Source: Arenicola marina (lineage: Eukaryota > Annelida > Polychaeta > Arenicolidae). Taken from it: 64,000 nt of DNA. Below, piece by piece: positions 36,101 through 48,100 of this stretch. Positions within the stretch are counted from its first letter, which is position 1. Each line of letters opens with the position of its first letter. A model generated the notes under the pieces. The model saw nothing but the letters and a program-made list of their open reading frames with translations, made no database searches and was not told the DNA's origin. The DNA is taken from positions 5,072,039-5,136,038 of the forward strand of contig OZ025249.1 in NCBI GenBank assembly GCA_964019135.1, given 5' to 3'. Both the position numbers and the translations under genes were made by a program.

Positions 36101-39100
36101 TTACATGATGTGGGAGTCGTTATTGTCTCTCGGACAGAGAGAACGCAGCATATTTTGCAAATTTTTTTGATTTTGACACGTGTGTATCGGTGACTTGCGC
36201 GCGCAGAGTCCGGTCCGGTGGAGCGTCTCTCGCTGACGTCACAGGCGCCGACAAGTCTGGCGGTGCTGTGGAGCCCGCCCGCCAACAGCAACGGTCAAGT
36301 GCTCTATTACGTACTGCGCTACAAACGGACCCGCCTGGGGGACTGCGGCGAGGACCAGTCCTCTTGGAGCCCGCGTCTCGACGTCGATCCGGACCGCAAG
36401 ACGTACGTCATCAGCGAGCTGCAGCCCTACTCCAGGTACCAGGTGAAGGTCTGGCCCCAGACAGCGGCCGGCAAGGGCATGGCCGTCTTCATGGCTGAGA
36501 CCACGCAGGCCGCAGGTGAGTTTGTCTCAGTGGGACCCCTACGTTACGATTCGCCAGGGGTACCGCCCCAGTGAAACCCCCCGTCTGATGTGGTATGGCC
36601 GAGTGCTCGCAGTTCGTATGTGAGTGAGATATGCCCAGGTTACTGGTACATAACACTGAATAGATGTCCAGCAACTGTGATGATGGACTCCTTGACTCAC
36701 AGTGTATTGCGCAATGGTTGTTCAAAATAACTGTGGTCGCGATCCCACAGAATAGCAATAGATACTGACAGGTCAATCGTCACCAAATGATTTTCAATAC
36801 TTGGGTGCGACTGATGTGAGAATTGCTTACTTAAAACAGAGTGTAATGTTTATTGACATAGAGAAGTATATAAGGCAGAATAACATTTGTCGTTTTCTGA
36901 GCAGGCCGCAGAAGCTCTTTCAGGTAAATATTATTTTTTTCTAATCCAACTCGCACTGATGAATATTGACGTTTACTCCTCCCTCCCCCCAACCCTACCC
37001 CACCCCTGCACCACCCCTGCACCACCTCTGCCCCACCCCCACAGCGCCCACGGAGACGGTGGCTGACTTCCACCAGGTGGAGGTGGGAGCGCGCTCGGCC
37101 TCCTTCGAATGGAAGGCGCCACCTTGCGAGACGAGGAACGGCGCCTTCAGCGGCTTCCGGTACGAGCTGGTCGCTAGGGGCGACCCAGGCGGCGAGGAGG
37201 CCATGACCTCTGACCTGGTGAACGCCACAGAGGTGATGCTGCGGCCGCTGGTGCCCTACACGGACTACAGTCTCCAGGTGTGGGTGGTCAACCACGTGCT
37301 GGAGGGACCCAGGACCCGGCCCAGCATGTTCAGGACTTTGGAGGCCGGTGAGCGCGCGAAGGCTTCAGTAGCGAGATCCACTTAAAGATATGTGTACAAT
37401 GTATAGTCTAACAACCTGGTACAACATGCAAACAAGTTTCACACATTTAAAGAGCGCTATCCTGTCCACAGGCGTTATCGCCTGAGCGTGTGTGTTCTAA
37501 CAATTGCAATAAGCCGGTGACACTAGTCCTTCCGCCAGCCGACAACCGATCGAATTAGGGAATATAAAAATGGGGCTTTGGGACCAAACTGATCGATCGA
37601 CTTACAGAGTAGGGAGGTGGTCGGGTTATAGACTACTTTTGCAAGGCTAAGACATAGGCCGACCGTCGAGACTGGAAAAAATGGATCGGGTTAGGGAGGC
37701 GATCGGGTTCGGGAGGTGATCGGGTTAGGGAGGTGATCGGGTTCGGGAGGTGATCGGGTTCGGGAGGTGATCGGGTTAGGGAGGTGATCGGGTTCGGGAG
37801 GTGATCGGGTTAGGGAGGTGATCGGGTTAGTGAGGCGATCGGGTTCGGGAGGTGATCGGGTTAGTGAGGCGATCGGGTTAGGGAGGCGATCGGGTTAGGG
37901 AGGTGATCGGGTTAGGGAGGTGATCGGGTTAGGGAGGCGATCGGGTTAGGGAGGCGATCGGGTTAGGGAGGCGATCGGGTTAGGGAGGTGATCGGGTTCG
38001 GGAGGTGATCGGGTTCGGGAGGTGATCGGGTTAGGGAGGTGATCGGGTTAGGGAGGTGATCGGGTTCGGGAGGTGATCGGGTTAGTGAGGCGATCGGGTT
38101 CGGGAGTTGATCGGGTTCGGGAGGTGATCGGGCGGGGAGCTGTTACTGTACATGTACTTGTACCAAGGTGGGCCAACCGGTCGGCTCGCTTAAGTGGGCC
38201 ACTTATGTTCTGAAGCTCTGATCGCGCTGTGGGACGGGTCAGGGTAGGAAGGAGCCATGCCTGCTGGGGTAACCCCTATCCTCTTTGCAAGAAGGACATG
38301 GAATCTTTATGCTGTATGGCGTTTACTGAGGTTTATACCACATGCCGTCTTGCATATCAGACAGTGAGCATCTAGAGTTCCGTGTGATCTCCTAGTCATG
38401 TCGCGCGTACTGTCCACACAACAAATGTTACATTGTCACCCGTACCCCCCCCCCCCCCCTATACCCCTGCAGTACCCCCGGCGCCTGGTAACCCCCACGT
38501 GCGGGTCGCTGCCAGCGACAGTCTGACGGTGGCCTGGAGCCCCCCGTCCCCGCCCCACGGCATTATCACTGGGTACGAGTTCAAGTTCTGGTCATCCCGT
38601 AACCTGGGCCAGCGGCCGGTGGCCATCAAGGTGGCCCCCACCACCACGGACTTCGACATGATACAGCTGCTGCCCAACGCCAGCTACGGCGTCCAGGTCA
38701 GACCAGGGACTCTGGCACTTACAGGTCCTCACGTTTGCTCGTAAACTTTAAAATGTTGCCGGTCGGCGAAAACTGTTGAATTAATCATAAATATGATAAT
38801 AACTATATACAATGCAACTACAGTATCACTCATCCCATTCAACGTTACAGTTAACGTTCCTAACCATGTGATTTGAGTTTCTGTTTACATTTAACGTTCC
38901 TAACAATGTGGTTGGAGTATCTGTTAGCATTTACCGTTCCTAACCCTGTGGTTTGAGTTACTGTTGTTGTTCTGTGCTAGGTTCGAGCCTCCACAGTCGT
39001 TGGTCCTGGGCAATGGAGCAGTGTCATCTATGGATTCACAGAGGAAGCCAGTGAGTAGTACCACCAAAGTCTGGTCTGTCCGGTGAACGTCCACGTTTTT

Positions 39101-42100
39101 AACGGCGTGTTCCATTAACGTTTCGAGCAAACCGGTATCGACAAATACATACCTAGAACTTGGCCAATTCGAGTGCCAAAAGAGAAAAAAAAGCATCACG
39201 TTGGGATTATGAGTAATACCGCCACTAGCTTAGGAGGCTACGAGGAGGGGGGTTCTTCTCACGCAAGGTCCGACAGGATTATAAAGGCGGCCTGTGGTGC
39301 TGCTGCTATTGATGGTACTTACTGCCTGTGAGGAGCCATTGCTGTCTGTGCGAAGTGCCTCAGTGTCCATGCCTCCCTGTGTGTTCCAGTCCCGGGCGAG
39401 CCGGCCATGTTCACCAACGCCACCCGCACCATGGACTCCATCACCTTCAAGTGGAGCCCGCCCGAGAAGCGCAACGGCGTGCTTCGCAAGTACAAGGTTA
39501 GCATGGCGCGACGGGCGATAATAGGGGACCACGTGGTGGTGCGGTGTAATTCTGTTCCTTTTGAGAATGTGTGGTCTCAGTATTATGAACCTATCGTTAT
39601 TCTCTCCATTCTACGGTTGTCTTTGATTATCTGCCTACGCATCTATGTTGAAAATGTTTGATTAACTACTGACGGTAACCGTAGACACCTTCTTTATCAA
39701 AGATTGTACCAAAGATGATACTCTTTAGCAGTACATACGTTACCCCGTTGAAGACTGATTCCCCTGCTTCTAATGTGATAATATACCAGCAGCCATTAAC
39801 CAATTGGCTGACTTTGTTTCGTGCTTCTAATAGATACACTTTACTCTGCGTACACATTGTTTGACACAGTGCCTTTAACAGATTAAACAGCCGTTAACTC
39901 TTTGATGCCTGAGCACCCAGTTTTGCCGCCTCTCCCAGGTGCTGTGCTCCCCGCTGAGCACGCTGGCTCGCTACCTGGACTCTGACCGGGAGGAGGAGGT
40001 GGAGTCTGACCAGGCCCAGTACACCCTGCGGGGCCTCCAGCCCGGCACGGGGTATGTCTGCACGCTGCGGGCCAGCACCAGCAAGGGCTACGGCCCCGCC
40101 ACCAGGAACACCTTCTTCACCAAGCCCAAGTGTGAGTACTGACGTACCGGGGTGCTGGAGTGTCGGGGTACCGGTGTACCGGGGTACCGGGGTGTCGGGG
40201 TCTCGGGGTACCAGAATACCGGGGTACCAGAGTACCGGGGTACTGGGGTACCAGAGTACCGGGGTACCAGAGTACCGGGGTACCGGGGTACCAGAGTACC
40301 GGGGTACCGGGGTACCGGGGTGTCGGGGTACCAGAATACCGGGGTATCGGAGTTCTGCAGTAGACCTGTACCGCCTCGTCTTCCATTGAAGATGGAGTCT
40401 CCCACCCGATCTCGACCCTCTCATTGGGTCGTACTCAGCGTCTGGCAATTGTCTCACATATCATGCAGTTCATAATCCCACGAAGTCCCGTGGGCAACAA
40501 CGACATTTCAGCCAATTCAGTGTTGGAACGCTCATAGCATTTAATGGAAAATATACGACAGTAGTGAATTTTTGCTACAGTTTGTAGCTGTGATATTATC
40601 TTGTGTGTTTCATTAAAACTCGTGCTGGTAGGTGATAGTGGGTGTCACTGAATGTATCTCTCTCCGCTTTGCAGTGGCTGGCCACCCGGCGATCCCTAAG
40701 CTGGACAATACTTTGTCAACGGACAACTCCCTGACTATCAAGCTACAGTCGAGCCCCATGCTACAGTTGGACTTGGCACACGCCACGAGGTGAGGGAGTG
40801 ACCCCCGGCATCAGCCTCCTCGCCATTGTTAGGGGGGTCTGTGTACAGTAGAACGTGTATACATCGGTGATGCTGATACTGGTTTATGTAGAGTAGAACG
40901 TCTATACATCTCCCCGCCGCTGACCTATCTCCCCGCCGCTGACCTGTCTCCCCGCCGCTGACCTATCTCCCCGCCGCTTACCTGTCTCCCCGCCGCTGAC
41001 CTGTCTCTCCGCCGCTGACCGGTCGCCCCTATCTCCCCTCCGCTGTCCTACCTCCCCTATCCCCCCGCCGCTGACCTGTCTCCCCTATCTCCCCGTCGCT
41101 GATCTGTCGCCCATATCTCCCCGCCGCTGACCTTTCGCCCCTATATCCCCGCCGCTGACCTGTCGCCCCTATCTCCCCTCCGCTGTCCTACCTCCCCTAT
41201 CTCCCCGCCGCTGGACTGTCGCCCCTGTCTCCCCGCCGCTGACCTGTCGCCGATATCTCCCCGCCGCTGACCTGTCGCCCCTATCTCCCCGCCGATGTCC
41301 TACCTCCCATATATCCCCGCCGCTGACCTGTCGCCCCTATCTCCCCACCGCTGACCTGTCGCCCCTATCTCCCCGCCGCTGACCTGGCGCCCCTACCTCC
41401 CCGCCGCTGACCTGTCGCCCCTATCTCTCCGCCGCTGACCTGTCGCCCCTATCTCCCCTCCGCTGTCCTACCTCCCCTATCTCCCCGCCGCTGGACTGTC
41501 GCCCCTATCTCCCCGCCGCTGACCTGTCGCCGATATCTCCCCGCCGCTGACCTGTCGCCCCTATCTCCCCGCCGATGTCCTACCTCCCATATATCCCCGC
41601 CGCTGACCTGTCGCCCCTATCTCCCCACCGCTGACCTGTCGCCCCTATCTCCCCGCCGCTGACCTGGCGCCCCTACCTCCCCGCCGCTGACCTGTCGCCC
41701 CTATCTCTCCGCCGCTGACCTGTCGCCCCTATCTCCCCTCCGCTGTCCTACCTCCCCTATCTCCCCACCGCTGACCTGTCTCCCCTATCTCCCCACAGCT
41801 GACCTACCTCCCCGCCGCTCACCTGCCACCCTACCTCCACGCCGCTCACCTATCTCCTCTCCGCTGACCTGTCGCCCCTGTCTCCCCGCCGCTGACCTGT
41901 CGCCCCTATCTCCCCGCCGCTCACCTGTCGCCCATATCTCCCCGTCGCTGACCTACCTCTCCGCCGCTGACCTGTCGCCCGTCTCCCCGCAGCCTGTACC
42001 GTATCGTGGTTGAGAGGCTGAGGGAGCGGGAGGAGAAGGAAGGGTACACGCTGGTGCGGCGTGACGTGAGCGGGCAGGGGGACGCCACCCGGCCCTGCGG

Positions 42101-45100
42101 CCTGCCCGAGGCCGCCCTGCTGCCCTACGCCGAGGCCCACCAGCAGGGCCACGCCTGCTACGTCGCCGCCCAGATAGGCCGCATCAAGGGCGAGTTCGTC
42201 TTCGTCGTGGGCGATAATAAGACGTATGGCGGCTTCTACAACGCACCGCTCCAGAAAGGTGGCACCTACGACGTGTGGTTCGGCATCGTCGTCACGGTCG
42301 ACGGGGTGAGTGCAGCCTCGTTCTCAATCTGGGTCATGCAGCCTCGTTCTCAATCTGGATCATGCAGCCTCGTTCTCAATCTAGGTCATGCAGCCTCGTT
42401 CTTAATCTGGGTCATGCAGCCTCGTTCTCAATCCGGGTCATGCAGCCTCGTTCTCAATCTGGGCCATGCAGCCTCGTTCTCAATCTGGGTCATAGCCAAT
42501 TATAATCCTATAATGAGGTTTATAGTACAAAATGTATTTGGTACATTCAATAATTTCATTCACGTTATTTCCACGACACATTCTGGGACACTGCCACTAA
42601 GCCTCGGCAACACTATATGTAATGAAAACAATATGGCAAAATCGCCTTATATTTCAAACTGTTATGATGTCATGTCCGTAGCGCTTCGTTTGTACTTTTG
42701 ATACCTCGGGAAAATGAATGGCAGTTGTGCTCTAAACCTACGTTATGTATGTTGAAGATATGTATTGTTTTGTCCCTTAACAGGAAACTGCCGCGTCATA
42801 CTCCAAGACTGACGGACCTGCTATTGGTAAGCTGGCTGAGTGCTGGCTGAATGCGGCACGTGGTGACACAGACTGAACAAAATACTATCATCAATATCAG
42901 TAAATTACATATAATCATTGTGCAATCGATATATCATTGTGTAATTAGTAATGGTTTTAAAGTATTATATGAAGATATATGGAATATTGGTAGCTTGCGT
43001 AAGTAATAAAACTCTTATGCAGTGTATTGTTAACACACTGACTTTGATCCCTGTCTATATTGTTTAAAAAAACATGGGAACCTGCCTGATTGACCTGGTT
43101 CCCTGTCGGTACTGTTCACAGACAGACCTGGATCCCTGCCTGTACTGTTCACACCCTGACCTGGTTCCCTGCCTGTACTGATCACTCCCTGACCTGGTTC
43201 CCTGTCAGTACTGTTTACACACTGACCGGGTTCCCTGCCTGTACTGTTCACACCCTGACCTGGTTCCTTGCCTGTACTGTTCACTCACTGACCTGGTTCC
43301 CTGTCAGTACTGTTTACACACAGACCGGGTGCCCTGCCTGTACTGTTCACACCCTGACCTGGTTCCCTGCCTATACTTTACATACACTGACCTGGTTCCG
43401 TGCCTGCTTCCAGCGGCCTTCGTGGTGCCTGATGACGGGGGTTCCATGGCGCTGGCCGGCGCCAGTATCGGCGTGGCCCTGGCCATCATCCTGCTCGTGG
43501 CCATCCTAGTCATCGTCTGCATCAAGAAGTAAGTCCGGGGCCTCCCGGTGTCACTTATATGTTTGAGAGGTTATACTGGCGTAATATGTATGACATTGTT
43601 CACACATGACGATAAAATAGAGGCAGATGGCCAAATGAAATACCTAGACAACATGAAAAGGTTGGTGCCACGGATATACAAATGCACACTGTCAAACCAC
43701 GGTTGCTTCTGTGCATAGCTCAGTCCATGAAAACGGTGCCCTAATCAAACAATAGTCAAACTGATAGTTAAGATACTAAGGCGTCGGCTACAGGTTTATC
43801 CGTACCTGTCCAATAGTTACTGCAAGGACATATCATTTAGAAACTATTGGACATTAAATCCGGACAACATTATCTTAATATAGGGTTTGTGTATATGAAA
43901 CTGAAGATGGTGTTGAGTCCTCGTTTGCGCCGGTTGGCGTCGCTGATGTGTTTGGTTGTTGGTCGTGTCTTCAGAAAGAAGCAGAATCGCGAGGCTTGTC
44001 ACACCGAGACCACTGACACAGAGCGACTGGACGCTTCCCCCAAGATGTACAACAACCACCATGAGAAAGGTACCCGCCAACCCCTGTTTGGCCGACCTCT
44101 CTATCAGTACCTCTACCCTGTTCCACAGTGGTCCTCTCTATCAGTACCTCTACCCTGTTCCACAGTCACTGTGGTCCTATCTATCAGTACCTCTACCCTG
44201 TTCCACAGTCACTGTGGTCCTCTCTATCAGTACCTCTACCCTGTTCCACAGTGGTCCTCTCTATCAATACCTCTACCCTGTTCGGCAGTGTTCCTCTCTA
44301 TCAATACCTCTACCCTGTTCCGCAGTGGTTCTCTTTATCAGTACCTCTACCTTGTTCCGCAGTGGTCCTCTCTATCAGTACCTCTACCCTGTTCCACAGT
44401 GGTCCTCTCTATCAATACCTCTACCCTGTTCCGCAGTGGTCCTCTCTATCCGTACCTCTACCCTGTTCCGCAGTGGTCCTCTCTATCCGTACCTCTACTC
44501 TGTTCCGCAGTGGTCCTCTCCATCTGTACCTCTACCCTGTTCCGCAGTGGTCCTCTCTATCAGTACATCTACCCTATTCCGCAGTGGTCCTCTCTATCAG
44601 TACATCTACCCTGTTCCGCAGTGGTCCTGTCTATCAGTACATCTACCCTATTCCGCAGTGGTCCTCTCTATCAGTACATCTACCCTATTCCGCGGTGGTC
44701 CTCTCTATCAGTACATCTACCCTGTTCCGCAGTGGTCCTGTCTATCAGTACATCTACCCTGTTCCGCAGTGGTCCTGTCTATCAGTACATCTACCCTGTT
44801 CCGCAGTGGTCCTCTCTATCCGTACTTCTACCCTGTTCCGCAGTGGTCCTCTCTATCAGTACATCTACCCTGTTCCGCAGTGGTCCTGTCTATCAGTACA
44901 TCTACCCTGTTCCGCAGTGGTCCTGTCTATCAGTACATCTACCCTGTTCCGCAGTGGTCCTGTCTATCAGTACATCTACCCTGTTCCGCAGTGGTCCTCT
45001 CTATCAGTACATCTACCCTATTCCGCAGTGGTCCTCTCTATCAGTACATCTACCCTGTTCCGCAGTGGTCCTGTCTATCAGTACATCTACCCTGTTCCGC

Positions 45101-48100
45101 AGTGGTCCTGTCTATCAGTACATCTACCCTGTTCCGCAGTGGTCCTCTCTATCCGTACTTCTACCCTGTTCCACAGTGGTCCTCTCTATCAGTGCCTCTA
45201 CCCTGTTCCGCAGTGGTCCTCTCCATCTGTACCTCTACCCTGTTCCGCAGTGGTCCTCTCTATCAGTACCTCTACCCTGTTCCGCAGTGGTCCTCTCTAT
45301 CCGTACCTCTACCCTGTTCCGCAGTGGTCCTCTCTATCAGTACCTCTACCCTGTCCCGCAGTAGTCCTCTCTATCAGTACATCTACCCTGTTCCGCAGTG
45401 GCCCTCTCTATCAGTACCTCTACCCTGTTCCGCAGTGGCCCTCTCTATCCGTACCTCTACTCTGTTCCGCAGTGGTCCTCTCTATCCGTACCTCTACCCT
45501 GTTCCGCAGTGGTCCTCTCTATCAGTACCTCTACCTTGTTCCGCAGTGGTCCTCTCTATCAGTACATCTACCCTGTTCCGCAGTGGCCCTCTCTATCAGT
45601 ACCTCTACCCTGTTCCGCAGTGGTCCTCTCTATCCGTACCTCTACCCTGTTCCACAGTGGTCCTCTCTATCAGTGCCTCTACCCTGTTCCACAGTGGCCC
45701 TCTCTATCAGTACCTCTACCCTGTTCCGCAGTGGTCCTTTCTATCAGTACATCTACCCTATTCCGCAGTGGTCCTTTCTATCAGTACCTCTACCTTGTTC
45801 CGCAGTGGTCATCTCTATCAGTACCTTTACCCTGTTCCGCAGTGGCGCAGTGGTCCACTCTATCAGTACCCCCACCTTGTTCCGCAGTGGTCCTGCCGGA
45901 CCTGTGCAGCACCGTGCTGGAGGATGACGGGGCCGACTGCGCGGAGACTGAGCCTCTGTACGCTAACGCAGCGGACGAGGAGCGACACCCGCCCATAGCC
46001 GTGGAACACCTCTGGAACGTCGTCAAGGAGAAGCGATCCTACAAACCTGACGGGCTCAAGGCCGAATACGACGTACGTCTTTAACTTACCGGTTACTTCA
46101 AGTGTAATTCGGTATTTCACGCGCGTTGACTTTATGGCTCATTGGGATTAGATTAACTGTCTGTACAAGCGTTTATCTGTATCTTTTTATGTGTATGTAT
46201 GTGTGCCTGCGCTTCCAACTGCTGCTTGTGTATACTGCAAGGGAGGGGGGTGGGAGTTGTAGTTGTGTGTTGTATTGAAGAGTAGTAATTTTGTAAAGCT
46301 GTATCACTCTAAATTCGGATCATCATATTGTTTCTTATCTGACGCAAACACGTTTTTGTCTTAAGTATTTTAGAGTTTTATGGGTGGCCCAGGCGGCAGC
46401 GACAACATGTCTTAGCCTGGGTCTCCTAACCGATAAGCTGTACCAACGTATGATCGCATTATTATTGTTTTTCTTTTTGGTTGAATAAACGTCACTGAAT
46501 CTGAATCTGAATCTGTGTTTTGGCGCGTGGACGACTTATCAATCAGATTTCAGATTATTCCACTGTCAGGCATTGGGTATTTTTTGGTATTTGCGCAATG
46601 TTGCTACTTTCTAACTTACAGAAGCTGTGGGCTGACTTGGTAATGTTTCTTTGATACTTCCTCACCGCCAGGAGCTGTGGGCTGACTTGGTAATGTTTCT
46701 TTGATACTTCCTCACCGCCACGAACTGTGGGCTGACTTGGTAATGTTTCTTTGATACTTCCTCACCGCCAGGAGCTGTAGGCTGACTTGGTAATGTTTCT
46801 TTGATACTTCCTCACCGCCAGGAGCTGTAGGCTGACTTGGTAATGTTTCTTTGATACTTCCTCACCGCCAGGAGCTGTAGGCTGACTTGGTAATGTTTCT
46901 TTGATACTTCCTCACCGCCAGGAGCTGTAGGCTGACTTGGTAATGTTTCTTTGATACTTCCTCACCGCCAGGAGCTGTAGGCTGACTTGGTAATGTTTCT
47001 TTGATACTTCCTCACCGCCAGGAGCTGTAGGCTGACTTGGTAATGTTTCTTTGATACTTCCTCACCGCCAGGAACTGTAGGCTGACTTGGTAATGTTTCT
47101 TTGATACTTCCTCACCGCCAGGAGCTGTGGGCTGACTTGGTAATGTTTCTTTGATACTTCCTCACCGCCAGGAACTGTGGGCTGACTTGGTAATGTTTCT
47201 TTGATACTTCCTCACCGCCAGGAACTGTGGGCTGACTTGGTAATGTTTCTTTGATACTTCCTCACCGCCAGGAGCTGTAGGCTGACTTGGTAATGTTTCT
47301 TTGATACTTCCTCACCGCCAGGAGCTGTAGGCTGACTTGGTAATGTTTCTTTGATACTTCCTCACCGCCACGAACTGTAGGCTGACTTGGTAATGTTTCT
47401 TTGATACTTCCTCACCGCCAGGAGCTGTAGGCTGACTTGGTAATGTTTCTTTGATACTTCCTCACCGCCAGGAGCTGTGGGCTGACTTGGTAATGTTTCT
47501 TTGATACTTCCTCACCGCCAGGAACTGTGGGCTGACTTGGTAATGTTTCTTTGATACTTCCTCACCGCCACGAACTGTGGGCTGACTTGGTAATGTTTCT
47601 TTGATACTTCCTCACCGCCAGGAACTGTGGGCTGACTTGGTAATGTTTCTTTGATACTTCCTCACTGACAGGAGCTGCCGATGGGTCTACGTGCCAAGTG
47701 TGAAATCGCCAGGAAACAGGAGAACAAAACCAAAAACCGATACGGCAACATCGTCGCCTGTGAGTCCCTCTGGTGCACTGTAGTAATAGGACGGGGTGGG
47801 TGGGGGGGGGCCTTATTACTGGAGGTTCTAACTAGCTCAGTGTGTAAGCGGGCTGAGCTGCAGACCTACAGGTCATGAGGGTCACCCCGTTGCCCAGTAG
47901 GTGGCGCGTTCGTCTTGTCGAGTGTGCTCTGCTAGGCCAGCTATGGCGGCCGGTCCGGAGGCATGGCCCCTCTGTTCCTTGACCCCTGGCGATATAACAC
48001 AGGTTAAAGCGCCCTATATAAGCTGAATTAAGCATGCCAACAGGTCATGGGTTTGAATCCCAGCGCCTGCATTCTGTCGGGCCATGTTTTACCCAAACCC

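Larger units (their letters stand above)
33926..37044. other. Introns 7-11 between FN3 exons
   Basis: Introns of 290-865 nt. Apart from two further CACGTG sites near 33,987 and 34,011 and a G-rich stretch at 35,395-35,435, nothing notable is seen. This is the only part of the gene from exon 7 on that lacks minisatellites. Confidence 0.55.

Noticed and set aside
37684-38132. An interstitial telomere from GGGTTAGG motifs
   Set aside because: The period is 17 bp with GATCGGGTTAGGGAGGT, not a hexamer array.
43847-46084. Several 500-680-codon frames around exon 22 as an independent gene
   Set aside because: They are readings of the 37-bp intronic array; only the ends coincide with exons 21 and 22 of the phosphatase gene.
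47894-47908. A CTCF site in intron 23
   Set aside because: The match (14 of 15) coincides with the A-box-like head of a tRNA-derived insert, which explains the sequence more simply.
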